Assembly (NCBI GenBank): GCA_026545765.1
Contig: JAIFAC010000007.1
Coordinates: 310,001 to 374,000 of the forward strand
Source: Plantago major
Taxonomy: Eukaryota > Streptophyta > Magnoliopsida > Lamiales > Plantaginaceae
Direction of reading: 5' to 3'
DNA: 64,000 nt
Positions 29,253-43,400 of this stretch are shown here, piece by piece (positions within the stretch are counted from its first letter, which is position 1; each line of letters starts with the position of its first letter). Below the pieces are notes generated by a model that was not told the DNA's origin, made no database searches, and worked only from the letters and a program-made list of their open reading frames with translations. The position numbers and the translations under genes were made by a program.

Positions 29253-32200
29253 GGTAAAATATCTGCAGGGTTATCCCTTGTTACACTATATGATGTATAT
29301 TTATGTGTCCTGGATTCTCCCTATTCTTCTTAATCCACTATTGGTTTATATATTTCCCTAAATACGTTCCTAAGTAACCCTATAATATACAACTCTTTTG
29401 GTAACTCCTTACGCGATTACCCTTTCGTGTTTGTTAATATTTGGGCTAGTAACAACTTATATTGGGTATAAACTTAGACTAGTAGATGCTGTACGTATAA
29501 ATATACTTTTAGAAATTAGAACTCTAGTACACTTTCTCCAAATTATCTTTAAGTAAGATAAATAAACATGTGAGTGCAATACCCTTTCTTTAGTACCCCT
29601 ATTATATAAATAATTTTATAGGTAATTACTAAGTAAATGTAAATTTAGAGCTCTCGCATATAGAGAGAGAACGTAGGTGATGTATAGCTTACAACATTAA
29701 GCAGTGTTTTTGTTAGAACAAGTGAAGATAAATTATATTGGTAAAGAACAAAACATCTAATGAATCTAGGCATTATGTATGGTATGAACGCTCTTCTAGT
29801 AGACTCTTTGTGCCCTATGTTATGTTCTATCTATATCTAACAAATACTCTAACTAGTACCCAAAGCAATCTCTTATAAGTGAACCAAAAGGGCTACAATC
29901 AACAAGTATTTATCTTATTACCCAAGTACACTATCTAGGCGTGTTCTAACATGTTTAGAGTCAAATCATATTTTTAAAAGCATAAAGGGAAGATCGTGAA
30001 CAAACAAGTAGTATAACAAGATAGAGAACAACAAGTACATAACATTGTGATAGTATAAAGGAAATAGCATAAGGATAAATATTGAAATAGTGTTACTTTG
30101 CCTAGGTTATATACGTATAGAACTTTGTAGAACTTATAACTAAGAAAGAATGGAATAGGTTTTTCTGCTTCAAGGAAAGATGCTTAAGAAAGAATAGAAG
30201 ACTAACTCATTAATAATAAAAATTTGTGTTGTATTATAGATCAAAAGAGAGTGAGTAATGCCCTAATCTACAACTAAGTTTACCTTATTTTTTTTTCATG
30301 TACTTTGTGACTTAGTGTGATATATTTGTATCTTCTCACTTTGAACAACTTACTTAGGTATGCGCCTTTAAGAAATTATCGTGTATAACCCAAGCTCCCA
30401 AGATTAGACTAAATTAGAAAGAGTTCTTTGTGGATAGGAGTACTTATAGCTCGTAGTAATAGGAAACTTCTTATTGAGTAAAGTTTATATAAAGTTCTTA
30501 ATTCTGGGATTTATGATGTATAGTATAGTACGAAAGCTTTGATCTACAACAATCGCCCATTTTAAGTTATGCCCATATAATATCTACCGAGGAAGTGTAG
30601 GGGAAATACTATTACATCTTGTGTTGCGTATTAAATTATTAACCTATGGCTAAGCAAGAAACACCTATAAGAATAAGTACTTTTTTTATAGGCTCTCATA
30701 TATTTCTCTATATACCATTTTACTCTTGGTGCATAGAAAGAAGTGGATATCTAATTAATATCTTATATGTAGCAATCATCTCGCGCTGTACTTATGTGGC
30801 AACTCCCTCAATTAATTTCTATCTATTTCTCCTTTTCTATGTATGAAAATACTTTAACAACTATAACTATTTGTACAAAGTTAGTATTCTTTAATTTGAA
30901 AGGAAAAAGAGAGATTCATTCATAAGGCTTTAAACAAATACTAGGAGAGAGAGGAGTCATCTATACGTTGTACACCTATACTAACTACTAGTGAAAGCTT
31001 AGCAAAGGTATTATACAAAACATAACTACGTTTATAGCATGATCATGACTTGAAATAGACAGGATTTATTAAATAGATTCTAAAAGATCTAGAGATTATA
31101 ACATATAACATATAGATTATTACACCTAAAAATATATTATAAATGTATGCGCAGTACATAAATGAAATATGAAAGAAGATAGTATAGGGCATGTATTACT
31201 CAATCACAAGTATACCTATTAATAGAAGTAGAAGTAGTCCCTAGTAGAATCGCAAAATAACTTAGATAAACGAATATTAGAGCTAAGAACTATTAAGTAT
31301 ACATGTTTTCAAAGCTTATTTATCATATAAGAATTATATAGGTTAGTAAGAGAATATCCTTCACGGCTTACGAGGTTAGTCTACCAATATTGTAGTTTAT
31401 AATATATTTCATAACTAAGAGAATTACTAACATTTAATGAGCTATCTCTCCTTTGATGCCTACAAAGGATTTCTTTACTCATAGTAATATCTCTTCCTTA
31501 TAGGCTCTATTCACAAGTATTCAGTACAATTTACCCTAATTCATTCCAATTACTATACTCTTAGAATTTTAGAATAAGGTTAAGGTAGCAGCCCATAATT
31601 AATTCTACGTAGTTGTTTAGTAAAGAGAACAAGATATAAATATTTTAAATATAATAAATATAAGGCATTATATTAATATAGAATAATAAAGATAATAAGT
31701 GAGTATATAACATACGGAACAAAGTAGTTAGAGTTAGTAAGTAGGATCATTTATAACCATTCGCAAGAGTATTAGAGAATATGAAGGGGGGTTGTACTAT
31801 AAGCTCACATAATTTGTTAACAGAGAAGGCTCGTGTTGAAATGTCTAGACAAAAAGTATACTATATCCTGTAAGGGGAGAAATGGAAATATTGTATAAAG
31901 TACACGAAAAACTTACCATACCTATAATAATAAATAATAGACTAGATAGAAGAGAACCTGCATTATAAGAAATACACGTTGTTCCCTAGTAAATAAATAA
32001 AGTTATAAGTATAGAGCAGTACGCATACATAATATCACTAGAAGTAAGAAGTTATCCTAAACTATTAAGTATAGATTAAGGCAAGGATTAGTACATAGAT
32101 GGAACTTGAGTAGTATGCTTTGCTAGATATTATTAAAAGATGTCAAATCCAAGTATACGATCATATTTTTCTCATATTTCTCAAATTAACAAGATTTTTT

Positions 32201-35200
32201 ATAGTTAGACATGATAGAATTACGCGTGTTACAGCATAGATAATTAAGGTAAATTCCCTCGTGTTTTTAGTTAGATAAGAAAGAGACAAGAGTAGTACGT
32301 GTTTTGGTTGTTAAAGATTTATTAGAGAGCACTGCCATATAACTAACTTCATTATGATCCATAACTTATTACGTATTTATTTTTGGTGACTTTAACCTTG
32401 TGTAGGCTATTTATTATTGTACTCACTTAATACATTTATTGGGAGGAACATTATATAAAACATAGTAGGAGTAGGTAAGAAATTAGAGAATACAGCAAAG
32501 GAGAGATTTAGGAGAGAACTTCATGGATATAACAACTAATTAAGTAACGTACACATATACTACAAATACAAGTTAAGTTGAAACATAAGTCATTAAATAT
32601 GAAAAATTAGTGTAATACCCAATATACCTTGTTTAGGAGGAAAAGACTATTAAGGAAGATCATGATTTGACAGAGTTAGCATAGGAATATCTAGTAAGAA
32701 GTTAGCATAATCTAGTAGACACACAGACCTATGTTAAGGTAGAATAATAAATAAGAGTTTATTAAAGAGTTTATTTATTTTTTTCGAAAATATAATTCGG
32801 TATGCGCAAGTAAGAGGAATATGATAACACGTATATGTAGTAGCATTCTGGTCTGGTCTCTCTAATGATCCTTTTTTTCTCTCTCTTACACGATTTACAG
32901 ATTTCTCTTATCATCTAAGATATGTGTACTTTTTATCTTAAGTAAAGAAGTCTAAGAATACCCGGTGCGAATTACTATCAAATTACTAATTATTTTCTGT
33001 TAAAAATGTAATGTATAAATTATTGGACAAAAACTCGTTCTTTATATAATATAAGAAAACATGAAGAAAATGTGAGGAACTTCTTCCTTATTACAAATTA
33101 CAAAAAATTTCTCCGTGTATAGGGTTGTTTATAAAGATGGATAACAAAAAATTATATAGGAAAGAGTCCACGTTGTTGACGCTCTATTCTAATAGAAAAT
33201 ATTTATAAGAAGAAATCTAGTTTCTCTTTTCTCTTTATTTATAGCTCTAAGTGGTCTTTCATGATTAAAAATAACAACAAGTCATTTAGCAACTAACTAT
33301 ATCCTTTCTTTTTTTGTAATTTTTGTGTAATATGAGATGAGATGTATGAGAAGAGAAGTCCCCACTATATTCCTAGATTGACTTACAATGAAGAAACAAG
33401 ACCCTTTCTTTACAAACAAATAATGGCTACAAGCATAAAAAAATAGATACTGAAAAGGTTGTAGAGCATTGGCGGAATTTGCTAGATTTAAGAATGGAGT
33501 ATTAAATATAGGTTTTCGGATCCGGGATAAAATAAAAAGAGAATTACCCTCAACAATTTCCGGAGTCCTTAAGAATTATTAGAAATTAGAAAGAAAGTGG
33601 GTATGTTGGAAAAAGTAGTAAATCCATTACATACGATTACATAACATACTACGAAAGAGCTGCTATTTTGTTAATAGATATAGTTGCCTTCGCCTAGAAA
33701 TAGAAAGGTATGTAGAAAAAAAAAATAAAGTATTATGGTAAGCTTTAGTTTTGAATCTAAGGAATACATTGAATAAGACACTTTAAATACATAGAGCGTT
33801 TTATACGTACTTACTTATAACTCTTATGTTCGGTTCTCATCTTTCGAGTTGTAATTGTTCCTGTGGTTTCTATCCATATTGTTGTGGTGCAGCTAAAGGC
33901 ATAAAGGCATAGTTGTGAAAGTGTAGACGTAGTGTCCTGTCCCTCCCTCCTTGCCTTGAAGGCTATAAAGAAGGGTCTGATATAGATAATATAAGGAGCA
34001 ACCCTGAAGATGTAATAGGTAATTAAGCAAAGTAAGGTAATCCACCCACCGATAACAATTAAACAATTAATAGAGAATCTGTCTTATAAAGTTGGGGTAC
34101 ATAATGAATGTCTCCAATATCTTCAAAGGAGTCGTTTGGTTTGGGAATACTAAATTTTGCGAATTTCTGTCTACAAGAGGCGAAGGTTCCTAAAAACAAT
34201 GTCAGCCTATATAATATATTTTGTAATCTAGGTAATCGAAAAGTGCTTTTCCTACAGTAGGTTTTCTTTTCTGCAGAAACGTTTTTGAATTCTCTCAGCA
34301 ATAGCTTCTTTATTATGGATTATTTTTTTTTTATTTAAGGAATCCTTTTCTTTTAGTTTAGAAGAGTAAGTAAAGCAACAAGGAAGGAGGTTTGTTAATT
34401 AAGAGTCAAACGCATAAAGGAAGGCGTGCTGTGCATGAGAGATGAATGAGACGTCTACTTATGATTATAACTATTATTCGCGGTACTCGGCAAGTTAGTC
34501 TATATATTCTTAATAAGGTAAACTATCTTGCATTGCTTGATATAAAATAGTAATATAATAGTAAATGAAGAATATAGTGTTTTTTTTTGTTTTGTCTAAT
34601 TATAAAAATTTTTGTTTCTACACCGAACTAAACGAAATATAAACGAATAAAAATTGTGCGAGTAAGTAAGCTCCATATAGGAGAGAAATATAACTTAGAC
34701 AAGTATTAGACATATCTAACTATTTAAGTCATGAATAATACCTGTATATTAATTCTAGTAGTTAACAACCTATATGTTCTTAGTCATCTTTAGTCACCAT
34801 TAAGTAATAAACCAAATAGTATGTGCACAAATCTATGTTATGCTTAAGTATAGATGCTTACTTCTCTTTACATGTTCTTTCACTTATTAATTATGCTTTC
34901 CTCCCGCAGTACTCTCTTTGGAAGGATATTTCTCTTACTATGTTGTTGGCATCCTTGTAACTACAAACCCTTAAAATCCTTAAACATTATAAGCTCATCA
35001 TTCCTTTTTATTTTTTATATTGAGTATTATATACACTTATAGCTAGCTAGCAACCAATCCTTTTTCTATTACGCGTTTCTTATAGGTATATGCAAATAAT
35101 ATACTAAGTAGTGAACCAAAGAAAATAGAAATGGGGTATCCAGGGAATCATTGTACTACACAAAAACAAGTTAAGGACTAAGCGTATAAAAAATAAAAAA

Positions 35201-35390
35201 TTGTATAGTAAATATAGTAACATTGTATAAGGAAAAGTAAGGTAGAAAGGAAAGTAAAGAATATACATACACGTATCTAGAATGAGAATTTAATAATTTG
35301 TCTTAGAGGAAAAATATCTACCTATTCAATCAATCAATAGAAACACTTTGCCTTAACTCTAGTACCTTGTTGTGAGGAATATACCCTCTA

Positions 35391-35414
35391 TAGATTTTAT
35401 CATAGATTTTATCA
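35391..35414. repeat. Tandem duplication of a 12-bp unit
   Basis: TAGATTTTATCA occurs twice in exact tandem, followed by a further TAG. It lies in non-coding sequence about 2.9 kb before trnQ. Confidence 0.9.
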
Positions 35415-36671
35415 TAGTATTTTTGGAACCTAGTTTACCTAAGTTTATATAGCATGCATAGTACCTTTTTGATTATAGATTTATTCAATGTCACCTAAAG
35501 CTCCAAACCAAAAGTAAGTTATCCAGGAAAAGTTCTTTTTGCTTAGTATATGGCACATTATATGAAAGTAATAAGAGATGTAGCTATATAGTGTCTTGTC
35601 TATACATAAGAAATTAATGAGCGAGGGATTCAAATACTTTTTTAGAACTTTACCCTAAACAAGACAAGTAAGGTAATATTGTTTTACTCCATAGTCTATA
35701 TTATAAGGTACACATAAGAATATTAGTCTTTGCTATAGTTTCTAAGGAGTAAGTCATACTTAGTATATAGTTTTAGTTCTAATAAATTAAATAGAAATGT
35801 ATAGCCTTCCCTTTAATATATCATTATTTTACACGATAATCTATTCTATGAAACGAATAAAGAAACAACGCTAGTATAGAAAAAACAAACCAAGGTGTCA
35901 CAGGGTGTGTATCAATGTTTTTCCTTATTTCACGTGTTATACTTACTCCGCGACTTTCTTCCTTCAAGTTATTCTTATTTTTAACCTAGTTTTAGCACGG
36001 TACTATGCTATGTCCCGCGAAAGGAACCCTATATCCCGACAAAACCCCAAATAAACAAAGTAGAATATCTACGTTCTTATTAGTAGAGATAGATCTTGCT
36101 TGCAAGTAGCATAAATCTAATACAATCAGGTAAAAATTCTCACATCACAACAACAGTACAAAATATAGGAAGAGGAATTCCTTGTTTCTTTCTATGACTA
36201 TATTATGTAGTAATAAAAATCCAACCAAGATGCTTTGAATATTCATACGCTTAAGTCCTTATTAAATGCACTATAAATGTAAAGTAAATTTCCAAAAAAA
36301 AAAAGAGAAAAGAAAAGTTATGGGATCATTTACAAAAACACGAGGATATCCAGGATAAAAGAGTTGTATAATAAACACGATAATGGATGGATATTCGCTT
36401 GTCCTTATTTCGATAAAAGAGAGTACTCTTCCATATTATATTATAATACATATTATAATTATAATAATGGTGGTGGTATAGTAGAATATAAAGAGACATC
36501 TTATCCTATTCTTGTAAGGGTAATTTGGGGTCAGAATTGATACTAAAGACTAAAGAAAAAAGACGGAATAGCAACACAGTAGAGTCTTACTACACAACTA
36601 CAGTACATATCAATTCATATTTGAAAGGAACTCAAATGTTAGTACTATAAGCTTTTTAACACTTGTTAATA

Positions 36672-36693
36672 AATCTTTGATCAATCTTTGATC
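36672..36693. repeat. Tandem duplication of an 11-bp unit
   Basis: AATCTTTGATC occurs twice in exact tandem in non-coding sequence. It resembles the other short duplications in the window in size and arrangement. Confidence 0.9.
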
Positions 36694-37909
36694 ACGTAAC
36701 TTACCCAAAAGCATAAATTTCAATATTTTCAATATAAAACGCAGAATCACGTTCCGCTAGATACTTACATTGCTATTATTAACAAGTTTATAAGAAACAC
36801 AAGCTCCCTGATATTCCTATTTTTCTGAGTGAGTAGTAAGGATTTCAATCAAGCATGCACAAAAGATACACATAAAACAAGACGAGCAAGAACTTAGGAA
36901 GATCAAACTCTAACCCAAAGTGCCTTTTAGTAGACATGCCGACAAAGGACACACCTTTTTCTAAGATATATTTCTGATAAGGGGAGAAACTCATTCATTA
37001 ATAAAAGAAGCTAGTATAGCAGTTACGGGACAAAAAAATATCGAATGTAAGTATTATAAATGGTGGTTAAACGATATAGATAAGACAAAATAGTATTTCT
37101 TCCTTGATTCTATTGGATTGGGCAGAGGGAAAAGGGAAGATGTTGCTTCTTCTAGAAAAAAGTAAAGCAGGTATTTCAAAAACAACAACGAAATTTATAA
37201 TGAAAATAGAATTGACTTAGATGAAACTCTTGTTGCTAGGAGGATCCAGGATATAAATATTTTATTTAGAACTGCGCGCCTAGGAAGGGAGCCTTATAAT
37301 AAATAGTAAGGGCAAGATTCTAAAAAAGAACTTAAAGATGAGTGAGTAAAAACATTAGAAAGTATTATTAGGTAGTACTTCCTGTAATATAGAGAGGAGG
37401 AATACTTGTGAATAAATGCTATCATTTTGTTTTGTATTTCCAATCAAATTATTTCAAATTTATAGCCGACGATAGTAGTGTTTCCTTTCCACCTGCACTG
37501 CACTCTAGGGCTCGAGGATTCTTTGTAACTTAGTACTTTCTAATATGTATTGAATGAAAATATGTTATAAGACAAGTATTCTCCTCAAAGGTAATATTTT
37601 TCTATATTTGTGGTCATCTAACGGGGAAGTAGATTCAGTAGTATAGGATAGTAGAGACAGAAATAAATCAGGCTATAATATAAAACGAAAAGATATCGAC
37701 GTTATTTTGGGGAAAAGGAACACGGGCACAAGGGAACTCTAATATAAAATAGATGGTGCTATATTTATTAATCTAAGATTCCTGCTTTTTATTTAATATT
37801 TTAATATAATAACAGGTAATTTATTTGCTCCTGCAGACCTAGTATATTTATGACTCTTTATGTAAGTCATACCTTAGCTTCTTCCTCCTTATTATATTTT
37901 TTTATTATC

Positions 37910-37929
37910 GCGTTGCACCAATGGAAAGT
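37910..37929 (+). repeat. Isolated copy of the TTGCACC element
   Basis: GCGTTGCACCAA is identical over 12 bp to the copies at 19,943 and 22,045, and to the minus-strand copy in front of rps4. The following ATGGAAAGT resembles the flank of the 22,045 copy. It lies about 370 bp from trnQ. Confidence 0.6.
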
Positions 37930-38287
37930 ATAAATAAAATAAATTATCGGCTTTTCTTTTCTTTATTTATTCTATTTATTCTATTTTAAATCCTGCACCA
38001 TATCACTCCCTACTTGCATGAACGCATGAACAAAAAACATTTGTGTAAGTATGTGTAAGTATATAAATAAATATATAAATCCTATTACTATATTGAACTA
38101 CGCTTTGGAAAAAACCATTTGAGTTCGGAAGATACTTGATAAGAACTATATCAAGAAGTTAAAAAAGTATTATACTTAGTCGTAGTGAACAAACAAAGTA
38201 AGTAGTATATACTGGAATAAGAAACAACTGCACAATACCAACCGAAAGAAGAGAAAACTACTTCATTACTACACTATTTAAAAAATG

Positions 38288-38360
38288 CTGGAGTAAAAGG
38301 ATTCGAACCTTTGAAATGCCGATACCAAAAACCGGTGCCTTGCCACTTGGCTATACCCCA
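38288..38360 (-). tRNA. trnQ: tRNA-Gln (anticodon UUG), plant-mitochondrial type
   Basis: Read on the minus strand, this folds into a full cloverleaf. The acceptor stem TGGGGTA pairs with TACTCCA, with one G-U pair at 4-69, and the discriminator base is G. The D arm is built on GCC/GGC. The anticodon stem CCGGT/ATCGG includes one G-U pair, and the loop TTTTGGT places TTG at positions 34-36. The T arm is AAAGG, loop TTCGAAT, CCTTT. The sequence closely follows the native plant mitochondrial tRNA-Gln as I remember it and differs from the plastid one. The variable loop appears to have six bases (CATTTC) where the usual gene has five, giving 73 rather than 72 bases. CCA is not encoded. It decodes CAA and CAG in mitochondrial translation. 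No gene lies within several kilobases on either side, so it is probably transcribed from its own or a distant promoter. Confidence 0.95.
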
Positions 38361-38550
38361 TTAGTTTCTTATACATAACTAAGAGCATAACTACGTGCTA
38401 CTTCACTCCTATACCATATTTATAATATTTCTTCTTCCCAATAAATTACTTTTCTTAATATAATATCCCTTAAGGAAGCGCCCATTCATTAAGATATTGT
38501 CAATATTTTTACGCAGGTGTTTGCCCAAGTAAAGAAGTCATGAGGTATGA

Positions 38551-38569
38551 TATATATATATATATATAT
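38551..38569. repeat. (TA)n microsatellite
   Basis: A 19-base alternating TA run lies about 190 bp beyond the 5' end of trnQ. A further TA-rich near-palindrome follows at about 38,741-38,770. Confidence 0.9.
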
Positions 38570-40430
38570 GTTGTTTTGTTAGGATTATTCTTACCAAAAT
38601 TACCACCACTTTAACTAATTTAACTAAGAAGGCGTGTTTCTTAGACCCAAAAATGTTCTTGTTGGTATCGATGACCTTTGATTCCAGAGCATTTTTCGTA
38701 TTGTGAGTTAGTTATCCGAGCAGTGTATATTAAGTGTATATATTAAATAAATATATATATATATTATTTAAGTGTGGATTTCCTTTGTATTGGTTATTTG
38801 GCTGCAATCTTCCATCTCTTCCTTATTTTTTGTTTCTTTATGAGCATTAACTTTTCTTATTTCCAATTTTTTTTAATAAAAATGTTACTACATTGAAGAT
38901 TCTACATTTCCGTAGTAACTACCAAGGCTTTTTTTATTTTTGTAAATACTATGCTCTACTTTCAAAATTATTAACTGAGTAAGATGAGTAAGAATAGAAT
39001 TCCGTATTTCTTTAAAGGATAGTAAAGTAAAAGTCTTGCGTCCTGTAGAGAAGTTAAGATTGTTAATATAATTTATTGGAAATTATAATAATTATAGTAC
39101 AGTCCAATGTGTCATAGGTTGTCATAATAGGCCTAGCATTTCTTTCTTAAATAATAAGAATAAGACATAACTGAGGAGGATTAACTAATTATTATACTAA
39201 CTTTTCGACTCTGCACTTTATAACCTTAACTACAGTTGTTCGTCTCTATTACACCTTTTCACAAGTTAACGTAATATGATTTTCTACTATACATCTATAC
39301 AGATTATCTAATTACTCAATCTTTATCAATCTAGGAGTTCAATTCTCTCTTCTCTAAGTTAAGTAGCACTAAACAAGTTATGGTCGAATTAGAATCAACT
39401 CGGTGTTTTGTTTACATCTTTTTTCTTTTGTGCTTGCTGCAGCACCTTGATTTCGGGTTTAATAAACTCGATACGTTCTCGGCAATAACTTTCCGTATAG
39501 TACTTACCTTACTCCTGTGGTTACCTCTCAAAATATGGCAAAACCTATTAGTATTTTTTCTTTTTAGCTCGAAGTACTCCTCCTAGTTTGAAATCTCACC
39601 TTAAATTAAATTAACATGTATGTTTAATTTAAGTCTCTGTATGTTTAAGTCTCTACGATAATACATATTTAAATTTTTTTGTTTTACTTCTCTAATAGAA
39701 AGAATAGAGTCCTATTTCCAAGCTTTCTGTTCTATCTTCTATCGTATTGTGTCCTTTCTTTTAACAAGAGGTGTTTACTTAAGTAGTCATAACATCGAAA
39801 TGAATAAAATAGATAAAATAATAGAATTACCTTAATTCAATAAATCAGTTGGATCCAATATAAGCATAAATCTATGTCTTCCTAACTAGCCTCGCCAAGA
39901 AAGTCGTTTTTTCGAGTTTAGATTTCGGATTGATTATAACTGCTCATATAAACTAGGAACCTAAAAGTAAGACAAAATATATCGTATAGGACAATATCAA
40001 ATCGAGATAATAGGCAAGGGGGAAGGCTAAGAGTAAAATGCGGGTTATAGTTCACAGTTCTTAAGAATAAAGGAATACAAAACAATTGCTAGGTATACTA
40101 AGTCAGGAATCAGAGTCTGCTAATTATAATAATGGATATAGTTAAATGTAAGTCGGGAAATATGTCCTCCTTTATACAAAAATTAAGAATGTGGTTACAG
40201 TTCGTAGAGCAAGTAAAAATAGTAGAATCGTGTGCTTTCTAGATTTCCAAAATAATAATAATGAATCCCATCCCTTAAATGTTAAGTATAAAACCCTTCT
40301 TCTTGGAGTACTCTACTATATCTTGTGCTATGTATACAAATGACTCTACTATGACTAACTTATTAAATTCCATTTCTCTTTCTTACAAGCCGTGTATACT
40401 TGACTTGTTCTAGTTTCCTTAATACTCTCT

Positions 40431-40448
40431 ATATAGGGTACCCTATAT
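40431..40448. repeat. Perfect 18-bp palindrome
   Basis: ATATAGGGTACCCTATAT is exactly self-complementary with a GC-containing centre, unlike the plain AT palindromes that are expected by chance here. The function is unknown; it lies in non-coding sequence. Confidence 0.85.
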
Positions 40449-43400
40449 GTTTTAATGTACGCCTTAAACTATCCTCGGTACATGATATATTTTCTACTTT
40501 GTATGAATTAACCTACAGTGAACTCTTCTGGAAAATGAAGTATGTTAAGCTATAAACAAACTATTGAAGAACTCTAACCATTGTTGTTAACTTGGACTCC
40601 CCCCTATTAGTTATGGGGGCCCTTACTCTTATTAGTAGACGTACGTAATAGAATAATCTCTTTATTACGTATAATATTCCTAGTATATTCCCTTATGAGC
40701 TCTTTACACCCCGTATCCGTTACTCTAGTCTTCCGTTATTAACACTAGTTGTAATCCACGTATAATCTATTTTATATAACCCTTTATATAACCCAAGTAA
40801 CCACGCATTTATTAAAAAATATCTCATTCTTCTTTGCTTACATAACATCTATATACTATAAGAGGTGCACTATACTATATTTCAATCCTTCCTACCTAGA
40901 CACAGCTTATAAATGTCCTACGCTTTTTTGGTTTACTACCCTTAACTTAATAAAGAATAAAGTGAGATTTTAGAATACATGTCTTACGTAAAGGCCTTTT
41001 CTCTTCCGCTATACCACTTATATAAAATTTATTATTTCTTAAAAATAAGATCTCGTGTACCTAAACTACCGATACTATTTTTAAGTTGTTCCTTTACTTT
41101 GCTATTATACCATGCCTGGAGGTTCTAACATACGTCTTAGTATTTTTGTTTTATAAGCCTATTACTGTGTATGTGTCCTTCTATTATCTATTCTATTTGT
41201 TATCTTCTAACTTTACTACTTTGTTTTTATAAAGACAAGATGTGTAAATACTATAAATGAGACTAACTAAAATAGAATTCTATTCCTAGCTTATAATCTT
41301 TACTAGTGGTAGGAGCTTGTGATGTTTCTTACAATCAATACAAAGAGGGATGCTTAATAGGATAATAGAACATAATTTGCAAGCTACCACAAATAACTTT
41401 ACACTATATCACACGAATAATTGACCTTACCCTATCTTTGTTTCGTTTCTTTCTATAGGTAAGGCTTAGTATGGGCATTATTATAATACATCTCCAATTT
41501 AATACTTCGCACAGAGCTCTTACCTCTATTTGATTCTATAAAATTTCAATATAAAGACTATATGATTGTTATCATTATTTTCTCTTCTAAACTATATGCC
41601 CTGCTTAAAGTAATTAGGACATCTTCGGTGGCTCATGCATATAATTATTTTTAAGAACCAATACTTCGTGATGAAAGAAAGGATAAGGGTTCTCTACTGT
41701 TAAGACTAGGCTATATTGTGGATTTTATTTAAGGAGACAAGTTTTAAGTCCATATTCAGTAAACTATAATAAAATAAAATATAGTAAAGTATTGGTTTAG
41801 TTACTAGGTTAAATGATTGTCTTAGATAACTTACGGGCTAGAATTTGTAATGGTGTATTCTCTACTGTGCTACAATATTATTTATATAGCTCGTAATAAA
41901 GTCTTCCTAGTTATTACTTAAGTTTTCCTTCTTATTTTTGCAATACTCGTCTTTACTTTATATTTATATTGGTGTTATACTTTTACTTCATACTAGACTT
42001 TTATTTAATTGTTAGTAGTAATTCATGTCATTTAATATTAGATACGCACTTAGATTGTTTTGTATAAACCGCCCTTCTTACTTTGTTATAGCTAGGTTAG
42101 TGTTGAAAAATATAGAATTATTAGTTGATCCTCTAAGGGAAAAGGAAAAGCCAGAGGATACTGCAACACGTGTAAAAGGCAATAGAGTATATAAAACATA
42201 ATTAAATAAATATTAGAGGTGTTAATAATTAGAAGTAAATGTATACCTGATATAAGGTAGGGTTCCTTAGTAATAAAATAAAAATAAGAAGGGATAGCTA
42301 TAAATAACTCTATTCGCTTGGGTACTTATGTAGAATGCACAACTATTTGGTATTGTTCACTTACTCTACATGAAATACTTTTCCACTATATGATTAGAAG
42401 GGACTATGTATATAACCTTTAAAACTACCCATAGCTATGTTACTTTTTATATCTTTTCTTTGCAAATACTCATACTTAGGATAAGGACTCTTCCTTGTAG
42501 TCTAATAACTTGTGATAAGAAGAACCAGTATAATCCCTTCTTCTCTACTGTACTCTATTACTCTTTGTATTAGTAATCCTTTATGAATCTACTACGGAAA
42601 TTCAATCATTTCGTTTATCCCTTAACTCACTCCTTGATTGAATTGCTATATTTGCGTACCCCCAGCCCGTATTGCGTTACATTATTTAGAATAGAAGTAA
42701 TTAAGTAGACAACTAGTATTAATAAGTAGTATTGATGAGGGAAGAACTCAACTATGAATGAAACATATCTTTAGGGTTTATAGACTTTTAGTAATTCTAG
42801 CATTATGGGCTTATACCTCGTATATAGGATTTAATTTAATAGACAAAAACATTTATGATATAGCAAAGCATAACAAAAAAACATTCCCTATTTAAAGTAA
42901 CTCCCTATAAATACACCTATAATATATTAGACTTAACACTTCTTTCCTCTTTCTTACTATAGTTTGGTTATCCTAATTCTAATACATACCTATAAAATCT
43001 AGTATTACTTGATACGTTCCTATATACCCCTCCCTTTGTTTTGTATAGTACACTTTCTACTCTTGATTATTATAAGAGAACTGCCTTAAAATAAAACAAC
43101 TGCATATTTCTATTTAGTGAGAATAGAATTAACTAGAATTTTAGTATACCCCAGAGTATTTCCTTAAGTTTAATATGTGTATTACGTTTATATAAGAATA
43201 TGCTTTGTAACAAGTGTAATATGTATTAATAAAATAAATGTATAGAATTTGAGTACTAGTTGTATTTGTTCTATATGAGGGACTTCACTTTCTTAATGTT
43301 GGCATTATATGGTATATCCTTGGTATATCTTTTTTGAATTTCTTCCTATTTCCTTTATGAAAAATATCCTATAGTTGTCCTCCCTTACAGGTGTTGTTGT

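Larger units (their letters stand above)
22599..38287. other. AT-rich non-coding stretch upstream of trnQ
   Basis: No gene is recognised. The stretch contains several microsatellites and small duplications, listed separately. About 28.1-33.0 kb has the homopolymer-poor, TA-rich texture also seen at 3.4-6.4 kb and 40.4-44.2 kb. Short reading frames of 60-93 codons occur on both strands, for example 24,630-24,911 followed by 24,895-25,083 in an overlapping frame, and 34,059-34,301 on the minus strand. None has a recognisable domain and all are within what random sequence gives. Confidence 0.6.

Noticed and set aside
33455..33530. Possible tRNA, from the GTAGAGCATTGG segment resembling a D arm
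   Set aside because: No matching acceptor stem, anticodon arm or TTC-containing T arm is placed correctly around it.
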